Assembly: GCA_022822275.1 (NCBI GenBank)
Contig: JAJEBZ010000037.1
Coordinates: forward strand, 1-45,588
Source of the DNA: Candidatus Poribacteria bacterium
Lineage (GTDB): Bacteria; Poribacteria; WGA-4E; WGA-3G
Length of the DNA: 45,588 nt
Direction: 5' to 3'
The notes below the pieces were generated by a model. The model saw only the letters and a list, made by a program, of their open reading frames with translations. It had not been told where the DNA came from and ran no database searches. Position numbers and translations under genes: made by a program. Positions 1 through 8,060 of the stretch are shown here, one piece after another; within the stretch, counting starts at the first letter, position 1, and every line of letters begins with the position of its first letter.

Positions 1-123
1 AAATTTGAGACTTAATTTTCTATACCAGATACCGCGACGATACCTGAAAATACCCCATGCAAGTGTAATACAGATTAGGATTAGATTAATTAATAACCAA
101 GCTATCGCTCTATCTGGTGTCAT
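1..123 (-). CDS. Partial membrane protein, N-terminal end only
   Basis: The first 41 codons of a minus-strand gene run off the left edge of the window without a stop. It starts at an ATG whose first base is 123 and has a GGAGA ribosome site 8 bases upstream. The visible peptide begins MTPDRAIAW, continues as one hydrophobic helix (about residues 7-26), and then turns basic (RYRRG). This fits a protein with one N-terminal membrane segment or the first helix of a larger transporter. The family cannot be told from this fragment. A good promoter lies upstream at 205-234, which supports it being a real gene. Confidence 0.5.
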   Translation of the reverse strand, partial: MTPDRAIAWLLINLILICITLAWGIFRYRRGIWYRKLSLKF

Positions 124-204
124 AATTGTTGTCTCCACAGATAAAATTAATGCCTTGTTTCTTCAATAACAACACATACTGTAAGGTTTTATTGCTCTAT
201 AAAT

Positions 205-234
205 AGAATACAATATTATTCTTGTCATTGTCAA
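205..234 (-). promoter_or_regulatory. Sigma70-type promoter for the leftmost minus-strand gene
   Basis: Read on the minus strand there is TTGACA (234-229), an 18-base spacer and TATTCT (210-205), about 80 bases before the ATG of the partial membrane protein. The -35 is a perfect consensus and the -10 matches at four of six positions. Confidence 0.45.
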
Positions 235-320
235 GGCAATAAGAGTTTTGCAGAATCAATTGATTTTCATAAGAAAATGTGATACCTTGAATATGTGATT
301 AAAACTAAATGGGAAGCTTA

Positions 321-1259
321 ATGAAAAACTCAGAAACCTTTCATATTCTTGCATTAGATGGTGGCGGTACACGCGGCATTTATACTGCTCAATTACTGGC
401 TAAAATAGAACATGAACTTGGTGTGCGAATCAAGGACTGCTTTCATCTCATTGCTGGAACAAGCACTGGTTCAATCATTGCTGGTGCAGCAGTTTCGGAT
501 ATAAATATGGATGAAATCGTTGAGCTCTTTGAATCTGAAACACATGAGATATTTCAAAAGAAATGGTATCGTAATCCGCTATTATTCAGCAAATATTCAA
601 ACGCAAAACTGTTGCAAATAATCGCTAAACATATCCCCAAAACGCCTTTGTCAGAAATAGTTACACCTTTGTTAATAACAAGCTCAGAAATTACTAAAAG
701 TGAGTTGCATGTTTTTAGATCGAACTATGCTGAAAAGCTGAATGAATCTGATCATTCAAAGGAAAATGTGTGTTTACTTGATGCAATCGTTGCATCATGC
801 GCTGCGCCAACATTTTTCGCACCGAAAATAGTGCATGATAAGTTGTTAGCAGATGGAGGGTTATGGGCAAATAATCCTTCAATTGCAGCTTATGTAGAAG
901 CACTTACAATTTTTGGGAAAAAGGTATCGCAAATAAGGATTCTGTCAATAGGCACGGGACACTCTACATCTATGTATCGTAACAAGAACAGATGGGGTTT
1001 TCTTTCTGGTTGGGGTGGTGTGAAATTAGTCTCGTATGTGATGACTTTACAATCTCATTCATCCGCTAATATGATGACACGCCTATTGCAAGACAATTAT
1101 TTGCGGATAGATCCAGAAATAGATTTTTGGGATATAGATACAGTTGTGCATTTAGAAAAGTTGAAAACACTCGCTGAAAGAGATTTCACCGAAAATGTTT
1201 CAAAAATAGAAGCATTTATTTGTCAGTCAAGAAATTCGCTAACAGCTGCGGCAAACTGA
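321..1259 (+). CDS. Patatin-like phospholipase
   Basis: A 312-residue patatin-family acyl hydrolase, expected to cleave acyl ester bonds of membrane lipids with a Ser-Asp dyad. The glycine-rich oxyanion motif DGGGTRG is at residues 13-19, the nucleophile elbow GTSTG at 46-50 (Ser48) and the catalytic Asp in ADGG at about 178. These are the three family hallmarks in the right order. No signal peptide is seen, so it is probably cytosolic. I chose the ATG at 321 over the one at 309 because GGGAAG sits 4 bases before it. Its last 37 bases overlap the 3' end of the convergent hydrolase gene. Such proteins can be housekeeping lipases or defence effectors (CapV-like), but there is no cyclic-nucleotide synthase nearby, so a defence role is not supported. 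Confidence 0.85.
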   Translation: MKNSETFHILALDGGGTRGIYTAQLLAKIEHELGVRIKDCFHLIAGTSTGSIIAGAAVSDINMDEIVELFESETHEIFQKKWYRNPLLFSKYSNAKLLQIIAKHIPKTPLSEIVTPLLITSSEITKSELHVFRSNYAEKLNESDHSKENVCLLDAIVASCAAPTFFAPKIVHDKLLADGGLWANNPSIAAYVEALTIFGKKVSQIRILSIGTGHSTSMYRNKNRWGFLSGWGGVKLVSYVMTLQSHSSANMMTRLLQDNYLRIDPEIDFWDIDTVVHLEKLKTLAERDFTENVSKIEAFICQSRNSLTAAAN

Positions 1260-2317
1260 TCAGGGCAATCGTCAAATATAAAATGTCCAGCAATAGAAGT
1301 TGTATCGGAACAGCCGATAGATACAAACTTTGCATTTGGAATAAACGTCTCGTATTCCTTGCTACCATTCAGCGAAATATCATCGTCATCTCCGTTCAAA
1401 ATTAGGGTGGGTGCTGTGATATTTATAACAGCATCTCGGTAATCTGGTGATTTGCCAGTGCTGAAGTAAACCGCGAATGAACTCCACCCGCCTGGAGTAG
1501 GCGGCGCATCCATAAGAGAAATATCATATCCCATCCCCTTCAGTAGATAGTGCCCTACTTGCGTATGTAAATCTACAAGATCACTATCCGATTTAGAAAA
1601 AATGTCTCCAAAATTGAAGTATTCTTTTACGAGCGAATCATACTCAGCTTGTTTTTTTACAGGGATTCTGTCCCGAACAGCATTAAATATGTTGTTTTCC
1701 TTCTGTGGTGGTGTCAGCATACCAGCGGGTGCAATAAGAATCATCTTTTCCACCTGCTCAGGAAATTCTGCTGCGTAAAGTGCGGCGATAAAACCTCCGA
1801 AGGAATGTCCGATTAACAATAATTTCTCTTCATTGAGGATACGGCGGATTCGTTCTATATCTGCAATCTGTGCCCCGATGCCAAGCGTTTGCTCAAGTTC
1901 TGTCATATTTTTCGGATAATTTTTTGATTCGAACCGGTTGATCGGTCTGGTTGAGGCCCCCGCACCTCGTTGATGGTAATAATAGAATGTATATTGTGCC
2001 TCTAACGATTTTAACCCTTTCCATGCGTTTGCATAAGGGATCCCTGGTCCCCCGTGAACAATGACGACAGGTCTGCCTTCACCATAAGTGTTGAAGTGAA
2101 GCGATATATCGGACTCCACGCGCCACACTGACGAATCAGTTTGTTCTGGTGGTTCCAACGGGGCTCGTAAGTTCTCACCTGCACTGACAGAACCAAATGT
2201 ATAGAGAGGTTGTCCCATTTGCCAAAACATATAAGCTACAGCGATGGCTATTACTACCATAATTGCCACTACACCTATTAGCACAAATTTGATAAATTTT
2301 TTCATATTTATCCTCAT
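1223..2317 (-). CDS. Membrane-anchored alpha/beta hydrolase, proline iminopeptidase-like
   Basis: A 364-residue alpha/beta-fold hydrolase. Residues 9-31 form one hydrophobic N-terminal anchor, so the catalytic domain is probably outside the cytoplasmic membrane. The HGGPG oxyanion motif is at 88-92 and the nucleophile elbow GHSFGG at 170-175 (Ser172). A likely acid lies in LNGDDDD and the His in IAGHF near the C terminus. The HGGPG motif is typical of proline iminopeptidases and related esterases; the substrate is unknown. A second ATG 12 bases downstream also has an AGGA site, so the start is uncertain by four residues. It is the last gene of the minus-strand run that contains dapA and dapF, 107 bases after dapA. 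Confidence 0.8.
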   Translation of the reverse strand: MRINMKKFIKFVLIGVVAIMVVIAIAVAYMFWQMGQPLYTFGSVSAGENLRAPLEPPEQTDSSVWRVESDISLHFNTYGEGRPVVIVHGGPGIPYANAWKGLKSLEAQYTFYYYHQRGAGASTRPINRFESKNYPKNMTELEQTLGIGAQIADIERIRRILNEEKLLLIGHSFGGFIAALYAAEFPEQVEKMILIAPAGMLTPPQKENNIFNAVRDRIPVKKQAEYDSLVKEYFNFGDIFSKSDSDLVDLHTQVGHYLLKGMGYDISLMDAPPTPGGWSSFAVYFSTGKSPDYRDAVINITAPTLILNGDDDDISLNGSKEYETFIPNAKFVSIGCSDTTSIAGHFIFDDCPDQFAAAVSEFLD

Positions 2318-2424
2318 TAATTTCCCTGGATTTTACAGAACACTAAATTCACAAGCAAAGTCCAAACATGTGTCGGGCATCTATGGGATTCCTCATGTGT
2401 TCACATTTTGAAATTACATTTGCA

Positions 2425-3300
2425 TCAAATCAATCCTGTTTCCGTAAGCGTTCTTCGTAGGGATTCAAGATTCGCAGGAACCATCGGGGCGAGTGGGAGT
2501 CGGACTTTTCCGTTTAGTTTTCCCATTAACATGAGGGCAGTTTTGGCAGGGATTGGATTTGTCTCTATAAATAGATTAACTGCCAACGGAAAGGTCTTAT
2601 AATGGATTTTTCTTGCAAGGTCAAGATTACCAGCATGAAAAACATTACACATTTCCGCTACATCTGCGGGTGCAATGTTAGCTACAACGGAGATTACACC
2701 TTTACCACCTACAGCCAAGATTGGAAGTGTGTTAACATCGTCTCCAGATAGTACAACAAAGTCTTCGGGGCACATGTTGACGACCTCACTTGCTCGTTTG
2801 AGTTCCCCCGTTGCTTCTTTTAATGCGACAATGTTAGGATGCTCTGCGAGACGCGCAATCGTTGGTGATAGAATGTCAGTACCACACCGTCCGGGGACGT
2901 TGTATACTACAATTGGGATGTCGACTGAATCTGCAATTTTCATGTAATGAGCGTACAGTCCATCTTGTGTGGGTTTATTGTAATATGGGGTAACAATGAG
3001 TGCTGCGTCTGCTCCCGCTGCTTTTGCGTGTTTTGTAGCGCGTAGTGTTCGCGTCGTAGAATTTGAACCAGTACCAGCGATGACAGGTAATTTCCCATTT
3101 ACTGTATCCACGGTGATTTCAATAACTCTGTCGTGTTCAGTTTCGGAAAGAGCGGGTGATTCTCCGGTTGTGCCACACGGGACGATGCCGTGCGTTCCGC
3201 CTTCAATCTGAAACTGAATCAGTTCTCTTAGCTTTCCTTCATCTAACGATTCATCGTCCTTGAAAGGTGTAACGAGTGCAACAAAAGACCCCTCAAACAT
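2425..3300 (-). CDS. dapA: 4-hydroxy-tetrahydrodipicolinate synthase
   Basis: A 291-residue class I aldolase of the DapA family. It condenses pyruvate with aspartate semialdehyde, the first committed step of lysine and meso-diaminopimelate synthesis. The pyruvate-binding GTTGE is at 43-47, YYNKP at 106-110, the catalytic Tyr at 133 (VVYNVPGR) and the Schiff-base Lys at 161 (ALKEATG). The length is standard for the family. The ATG at 3300 has a perfect GGAGGA ribosome site. It follows dapF by 46 bases on the same strand, so two steps of one pathway are adjacent. N-acetylneuraminate lyase is a relative, but the motif set and the dapF neighbour favour DapA. Confidence 0.93.
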   Translation of the reverse strand: MFEGSFVALVTPFKDDESLDEGKLRELIQFQIEGGTHGIVPCGTTGESPALSETEHDRVIEITVDTVNGKLPVIAGTGSNSTTRTLRATKHAKAAGADAALIVTPYYNKPTQDGLYAHYMKIADSVDIPIVVYNVPGRCGTDILSPTIARLAEHPNIVALKEATGELKRASEVVNMCPEDFVVLSGDDVNTLPILAVGGKGVISVVANIAPADVAEMCNVFHAGNLDLARKIHYKTFPLAVNLFIETNPIPAKTALMLMGKLNGKVRLPLAPMVPANLESLRRTLTETGLI

Positions 3301-3346
3301 GTATTCCTCCTTGATGATTATTTTATGATCGTGTATATTTTCCTGA

Positions 3347-4180
3347 CTAATAATTCCATGCGGCTGCTGTAAGTTCTCCAGCGAAAATTACTCTGGCATC
3401 CCCTTCAAGATACACGTTTTTTGCTTCATTTTCTTCTAAAGTGAAATGGATTTTCAAGGCAACGCCGCTTGCAGTTTTCACAGAAACTGGTGATTCTACC
3501 TTACCCAAAGTTGCTGATACAATTGCTGATGCGATAGATCCCGTGCCGCAAGCGAGTGTCTCATTTTCAACACCCCGTTCATAGGTGCGTATTTCAATTA
3601 ATTCTTCTGAATGAACTGTGATAAAATTGGCGTTTGTACCTGCGGGTTTGAAGTCATTGTGATATCGAGTTTGCTGTCCAAGATCAAAAACATCGGTAGA
3701 TTTCAAATCGTCCACTAAGAAAACAACGTGTGGGACCCCACTATTCGCGAAGCCAACTGTATGTACGCCATCTTCAAGTTGCAGTGGTACATTTATGCGT
3801 AAATCTGTTGGATCACTCATACGTACTTTAACGTTGTCACCAACAATTTCTGCTTCATATATCCCTGCATTTGTTAAAAATCGCATCTGTTTTGGTACGA
3901 TTCCATTTAAGAATGCAAATTTAGAGATACAACGTGCGCCGTTACCACAGGTTTCAGCTTCACCGCCATCCGCATTGAAATAACGCATCCGAAAATCAGC
4001 ATTTTCTGTCGGTTCTACGAGTAGGATTCCATCTGCACCTACGGACATTCGACGTTGACATATTTTAGTGACAAAACTCAAAAATTCTGAATTAGTGCTA
4101 TCAATGATGTGGTTAAGGTTGTTTATAATAACGAAGTCGTTCCCCGCTCCACTAAGTTTCATAAAAGGTATCTTATCCAT
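3347..4180 (-). CDS. dapF: Diaminopimelate epimerase
   Basis: A 277-residue cofactor-independent epimerase converting LL- to meso-diaminopimelate for lysine and peptidoglycan. Both catalytic cysteines are present: Cys78 in ETCGNGARC and Cys211 in LACGTGS. The opening KLSGAGNDF motif is also typical. The start is ATG 4180, preceded by AAGGA. It lies between dus (50 bases upstream) and dapA (46 bases downstream), consistent with one transcript. The presence of dapF implies that the organism makes meso-DAP by the LL-DAP route. Confidence 0.95.
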   Translation of the reverse strand: MDKIPFMKLSGAGNDFVIINNLNHIIDSTNSEFLSFVTKICQRRMSVGADGILLVEPTENADFRMRYFNADGGEAETCGNGARCISKFAFLNGIVPKQMRFLTNAGIYEAEIVGDNVKVRMSDPTDLRINVPLQLEDGVHTVGFANSGVPHVVFLVDDLKSTDVFDLGQQTRYHNDFKPAGTNANFITVHSEELIEIRTYERGVENETLACGTGSIASAIVSATLGKVESPVSVKTASGVALKIHFTLEENEAKNVYLEGDARVIFAGELTAAAWNY

Positions 4181-4230
4181 ATCAATTCCTTACATTTATA
4201 TTTGTAGATACTGAATGAACAATGAAGTCA

Positions 4231-5268
4231 TTATATCAAGGCATTTTTATATTGAAACTGGTTCATCAAATACTGATTAGATGTATTCTGAAAACGATAT
4301 GCATGTGTGCGAATTTCTTCAACGATATCTAATACGCCATCATAACTATCACAGGTGACCAAACGTGTTCTAAAGGGTTTAATGTGAGGTATACCTTTAA
4401 AATAGTTGGAATAGTGCCGTCTCATCTCAAGAAGTCCGAGGGTTAAACCTTTCCATTTAACAGAAAATTCCAGGTGTTTTCTAAAAACAGAAATACGTTC
4501 ATCAATTGATGGGGGTTGAAGCATTTTACCTGTTGCGAAGTAATGTTTTATCTCATTGAATATCCAAGGGTATCCAATAGCAGCCCGACCAATCATGATG
4601 CCATCTACGCCATATTTCTGTCGCATTTTTTGTGCTTTTTGCGGACTGTCTACATCACCGTTGCCAAAAACTGGGATAGTCATTTTAGGATTATCTTTAA
4701 TTTTCCCTATAAGTGTCCAATCTGCTTCACCTTTATACATCTGTTTTCGTGTTCTGCCGTGGATTGCAATTGCCTGGATACCGACATCTTGAAGTCTCTC
4801 AGCAACTTCAACGATATGCTTCGTATTGTCATCCCATCCTAAACGCGTTTTGACAGTCACTGGTAATTCTGTTGCTCTCACCATTTCTGCAGTCATTTTG
4901 ACCATCTTTGGAATGTCTTGTAAGATACCTGCGCCCGCTCCTTTACAAGTTACTTTTTTAACCGGACATCCGTAGTTTATGTCAATGATGTCAGGATGGA
5001 CACGTTCAGTGATTTCAACAGATTCACGCATGACCTGGATATCATGTCCAAAAATCTGGATACCGATGGGTCTTTCATATTCAAAGATGTCTAATTTTGC
5101 GACACTTCGTGCCGCATCTCTAATGAGTGCTTCAGAAGAGATGAATTCGGTATACATGATATCTGCGCCGTTTTCTTTGCATACGGCGCGAAATGGCGGA
5201 TCGCTGACATCTTCCATCGGTGCCAGTAATAGTGGAAAATCTTGTATGTTTAGGTTGCCAATTTTCAT
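4231..5268 (-). CDS. dus: tRNA-dihydrouridine synthase
   Basis: A 345-residue FMN-dependent Dus enzyme that reduces specific uridines of tRNA. Family motifs appear in order: LLAPMEDVSDPPFR near residue 14, NYGCP with the catalytic Cys at 101, TVKTRLGWD, AIHGRTRKQMYKG, FGNGDV and MIGRAAIGYPWIF (flavin phosphate binding). I place the start at ATG 5268. The reading frame extends to an upstream TTG at 5280, but that would overlap the end of the preceding gene, whereas the ATG lies one base after the stop codon of that gene, which suggests translational coupling. The Dus subtype (A, B or C) cannot be fixed by eye; it looks DusB-like. Confidence 0.92.
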   Translation of the reverse strand: MKIGNLNIQDFPLLLAPMEDVSDPPFRAVCKENGADIMYTEFISSEALIRDAARSVAKLDIFEYERPIGIQIFGHDIQVMRESVEITERVHPDIIDINYGCPVKKVTCKGAGAGILQDIPKMVKMTAEMVRATELPVTVKTRLGWDDNTKHIVEVAERLQDVGIQAIAIHGRTRKQMYKGEADWTLIGKIKDNPKMTIPVFGNGDVDSPQKAQKMRQKYGVDGIMIGRAAIGYPWIFNEIKHYFATGKMLQPPSIDERISVFRKHLEFSVKWKGLTLGLLEMRRHYSNYFKGIPHIKPFRTRLVTCDSYDGVLDIVEEIRTHAYRFQNTSNQYLMNQFQYKNALI

Positions 5269-5269
5269 A

Positions 5270-6937
5270 TTACTTTTCAAGTGTTACATTACGTAAGTAT
5301 TTCCAATTCAATGGATGAAGCTTTAGGTTTTTGACCTTCTTATTAATGACTAAAACTTGTTTTGCATGTGCTAAAGGTACCCATGGAACGTCTTTGTGGA
5401 ATATCCGTTGGGCATCCTTGTATAAGGATGTCCGTTTATCCTTATCTGTAGTTGCTCTTGCTTTTTCCAAAACATTTTGCATTTCCTCACTACGATAAAA
5501 CGCTATATTTGCAGCGGGTTTCTCTGCTGAAGTTTTGCTCAATAGTACATATAAGAAGTTATCGGGGTCTCCAAGGTCAGCACTCCACCCCAACATTGCC
5601 AAGTCATGCTCACCGTTTTTTGTTTTCTCAAGGTATGTGCCCCAGTCATAAGTTAGGATTTTTGCATCAATTCCGATATTTCGGAGTTCAGATTGAATTA
5701 CTTCTGCCAAAGCGCGCCCATCTGGAATGTATGGACGTGGAACAGGTAGTGCCCAAAGTGTCGTGCTAAATCCATCGGGATATCCTGCCTCAGTTAGGAG
5801 TTTTTTCGCTAATTTTGGATCGTAAGGATAGTCCTGAATTGAATCGTCATAGCTCCAAAGTGTCGGTGGGATTGGATTTTTTGCGGGTATACCTAATCCT
5901 TGATATAGGTGTTCAATAATAGTTTTTTTATTGATTGCATGGTTAATCGCCAGTCTAACCTTTTGGTTATTCAATGGGGTTTTATCTAAGTTCATTGCTA
6001 AATAACCGATGTTCATACCGGGTTGTGTTAGCAAAGTAAGTTCGTCGTCTTCTTGGATCTGCTGTAAATCATCTGGATTTGGAAATTCCATCACATGAAG
6101 ACTGCCGCGTTGTGCTTCAATCAATCTCACGGCATTGTCTGGAATAGAACGGAAGACCACTCTATCCAGCTTTGGTCTTCCTCCCCAATAGTTCTTGTTT
6201 GCTTCCAGTACAATTTTATCTCCTCTATCCCATTGAACAAACTTAAAGGGACCTGTACCAACTGGATTATTTGCGAATGTCTCTGACTGATTTTTGTATT
6301 TTTTTACCGCAGTTGGGCTGACGATGGCAAAAGGAGTGATGGCGATTGTATAGATAAAAGGTGCATAAGAAGTATTGAGTTTTATCTGCACGGTAAACTC
6401 ATCAATTGCAGTTATTTCATCTACGATCTCTGCCAATCCAGTAGCTACCCAATAAATATAGGATCCTCCTTCTTTATGGAAATCATGAGTTTTCTCGTGC
6501 TGTCTATTGAGAGAGAACAGAACTGCTTCTGCATTGAAAGGGGTACCGTCATGAAATTTGACACCTTTTCGTAGGTAAAAAGTCCAAGTGAGTCCATCCT
6601 TAGAACTTTCCCAACGCGTTGCAAGACCAGGTTCAATTTCTGTACTACCATCCTTATACTGAACAAGCGTATCGTAAATGTTATCACATACTTTGAAGGA
6701 TTCACCATCTTCTTCAAAAGCTGGATCTAATCCGACAGAATCGCCTCCACGTCCAAAGATCAAAGTTCCACCAATATCATGTGCATCTGCATAAGTATAG
6801 GCGGGTAATATTGTCATAGAGAGTGCTATCGTGGCTACGACAGAAAGGAACAATAATGCTCTTTGTAGATGAGTACAAAGGCAGTTTAATCTCACAAAAT
6901 ACATTTTATAAACAATAGCAAAAAACTTACTTATCAT
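5270..6937 (-). CDS. ABC transporter substrate-binding protein, peptide/nickel family 5
   Basis: A 555-residue extracellular solute-binding protein of family 5 (DppA/OppA type), which captures peptides or related solutes for an ABC importer. After the N-terminal export signal (hydrophobic core about residues 28-46, likely cleavage after TYA near 50) come the typical features: GGTLIFGRGGDSVGLDPA, WTFYLRKGVKFHDGTPFNAEAV, NPVGTGPFKF and the C-terminal WVPLAHAKQ. The start ATG 6937 is chosen because it has a GGAG site 7 bases upstream; an open frame continues further upstream without one. No permease or ATPase gene is adjacent, so it is an orphan binding protein that must work with a transporter elsewhere. 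It leads the dus-dapF-dapA run. Confidence 0.88.
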   Translation of the reverse strand: MISKFFAIVYKMYFVRLNCLCTHLQRALLFLSVVATIALSMTILPAYTYADAHDIGGTLIFGRGGDSVGLDPAFEEDGESFKVCDNIYDTLVQYKDGSTEIEPGLATRWESSKDGLTWTFYLRKGVKFHDGTPFNAEAVLFSLNRQHEKTHDFHKEGGSYIYWVATGLAEIVDEITAIDEFTVQIKLNTSYAPFIYTIAITPFAIVSPTAVKKYKNQSETFANNPVGTGPFKFVQWDRGDKIVLEANKNYWGGRPKLDRVVFRSIPDNAVRLIEAQRGSLHVMEFPNPDDLQQIQEDDELTLLTQPGMNIGYLAMNLDKTPLNNQKVRLAINHAINKKTIIEHLYQGLGIPAKNPIPPTLWSYDDSIQDYPYDPKLAKKLLTEAGYPDGFSTTLWALPVPRPYIPDGRALAEVIQSELRNIGIDAKILTYDWGTYLEKTKNGEHDLAMLGWSADLGDPDNFLYVLLSKTSAEKPAANIAFYRSEEMQNVLEKARATTDKDKRTSLYKDAQRIFHKDVPWVPLAHAKQVLVINKKVKNLKLHPLNWKYLRNVTLEK

Positions 6938-7022
6938 ATATAACTCCAATGACCAAAATATATATGTTTGCATGATATAGATTTTTTTAGCAAAAGTCAA
7001 GTGAAATTAATAATCCGAGAAA

Positions 7023-7229
7023 GGGTGTGTAAAGTTTTTGTCACCCAGAATCGCGGATTACGCGGATTACATGGATTACGCGGATTACATGGATAAGATA
7101 CCGGCCTGAGGTCACCCGGCAGCGGATAAGTGTTCTCTAAGCAATACAATTAGATGCAGAGGTCTTATCCGTGAAATCCGCGTAATCCGTGATTCCGTAC
7201 ACAAAGGGTGACGAAAACTTTACATACCC
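7023..7229. mobile_element. Family A non-coding inverted-repeat element, copy A1
   Basis: About 207 bp bounded by inverted termini: GGGTGTGTAAAGTTTTTG on the left and the complement GGGTATGTAAAGTTTTCG from the right end. A further GTCACCC is shared on each side, giving 22 of 24 matching positions. A second inner inverted repeat built from blocks like AATCGCGGATTACGCGG and their complement means that the single strand could fold into one very long hairpin. No coding frame is convincing. Copies A2 (13939) and A3 (44885) share the termini and the core. No clear target duplication was found. Confidence 0.75.
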
Positions 7230-7336
7230 CAAAGTTATGAGTGTGTAAAGTTTTTGCACAGGACATATTTTTGCCCGTTTTTTGGCGTAGTGTAAACATC
7301 ATTTTGCATGCAATTTTTCGTTAGCTCAGATTCACC

Positions 7337-7380
7337 AAAACATACCACGTGGTATGAAATAACATACCGTGGTATGTTTT
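7337..7380 (+). repeat. Conserved double CATACC palindrome inside B1
   Basis: CATACCACGTGGTATG is a perfect 16-base palindrome, followed six bases later by CATACCGTGGTATG, with AAAA and TTTT flanks that pair as an outer stem. The same 44 bases occur unchanged in B2 at 40326-40369, although nearby sequence has diverged. It could be a dimeric protein-binding site or an RNA fold. Confidence 0.6.
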
Positions 7381-7389
7381 GAAAATTGG

Positions 7390-7431
7390 CTTTTAGTCCA
7401 GTCGTAGTATGGGCTGAAAGGTGTTTTTTTT
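7390..7431 (+). terminator. Terminator-like hairpin with T run inside B1
   Basis: CTTTTAGTCC pairs with GGGCTGAAAG (10 pairs, two of them G-U) across an 11-base loop and is followed by eight T. The G-U pairs favour a structure formed in RNA made from the plus strand. The same hairpin is present in B2 at 40379-40418. This fits an intrinsic terminator of a short transcript starting inside the element. Confidence 0.4.
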
Positions 7432-7569
7432 CCAAAACACAATTTTTTTCTGAGTTTTTCGTATTTCTGTTTTTTATTTGGTTTCGTTGCTTTATGTTTT
7501 ACTCCTTTTTTTGTTCGGTTTTTGGTTTGCATAACATGCTTGTTGTGTGCTTATTTTTTGTATATATTA

Positions 7570-7722
7570 ACTCAAGTTGTTATCTATAGAATTTCAGACC
7601 AGCCAACACTGTTTCTAATAGAGAATAATTCATTTTTCGCAAGATTTTGTAGCACAAACTGTCAGTTTGTGTGCTAAGATGCACAATCTAAATGATTGTG
7701 CTACATAGGTGGCAACTTAGGT
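7570..7722 (-). mobile_element. Family C element C1, inserted into B1
   Basis: A 153-bp element with ends ACTCAAGTTG and, from the other side, ACCTAAGTTG. It is flanked by a perfect 7-bp duplication TATATTA (7563-7569 and 7723-7729). Removing the element and one duplication restores the sequence seen in B2 around 40510-40525, so B2 is the empty site. Internally it carries the hairpin based on GTAGCACAAACTG. It is in reverse orientation relative to C2 at 17836. Confidence 0.75.
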
Positions 7723-7993
7723 TATATTATAAGTGATTTTTCATGCGTTTTGTAGTTTTTTGGGTGTCTGTTTATTGGGATTTCCAATATATATCCAATA
7801 GGTTTTGGGTAAGGGTAAATCATGCGTGATTCAGAATCGCGGTGTGCACAAATTTCTTGATTTGGCGATTCTGACAACATCATGCCAAAAACTTACCACA
7901 TACGATTTTTCTCAAAAATGTATCTAAGTTCTAATTGAAATCGTTTTATTATTGGTAAGATTTACACTCGCGACACTGTTCAGAAGTTACTTT

Positions 7994-8019
7994 TTGCAGA
8001 ACTTCTTCACATTCTGCAA
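7994..8019. repeat. Short inverted repeat before the HEAT/TPR gene
   Basis: TTGCAGAA and TTCTGCAA form an 8-bp stem over a 10-base loop, about 42 bases before the start at 8061. It could be an operator or a leader hairpin. It may also be chance, and no promoter could be assigned with confidence. Confidence 0.25.
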
Positions 8020-8060
8020 AATTCAACTAAGAAATCTCAGAACCTACATAAAAGACAACA

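Larger units (their letters stand above)
7239..7903 (+). mobile_element. Family B non-coding element, copy B1 (interrupted by C1)
   Basis: Starts 9 bases after A1 with the same terminal motif (GTGTGTAAAGTTTTTG) and ends near 7903 with a decayed complement (CAAAAACTTACCACAT). It matches copy B2 at 40230-41003 over most of its length: a double CATACC palindrome, a hairpin followed by a T run, a long T-rich tract and a GTTTATTGGGATTTCC block. Copy B1 is split by element C1 at 7570-7722, and carries some extra T-rich and right-end sequence not in B2. It has no credible protein; the frames within it are low-complexity. Confidence 0.65.

Noticed and set aside
309-1259. The patatin-like gene as part of a CBASS defence operon.
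   Set aside because: No cyclic-nucleotide synthase or accessory gene is adjacent; the neighbours are metabolic.
5269-5280. TTG start for dus at 5280.
   Set aside because: It would overlap the 3' end of the binding-protein gene with no ribosome site, while an ATG at 5268 is one base after the stop.
7386-7589. Phe-rich frames of about 60-100 residues in the B elements (also at 40231).
   Set aside because: They come from T-rich tracts, differ between the two copies, lack ribosome sites and are disrupted by the insertions.
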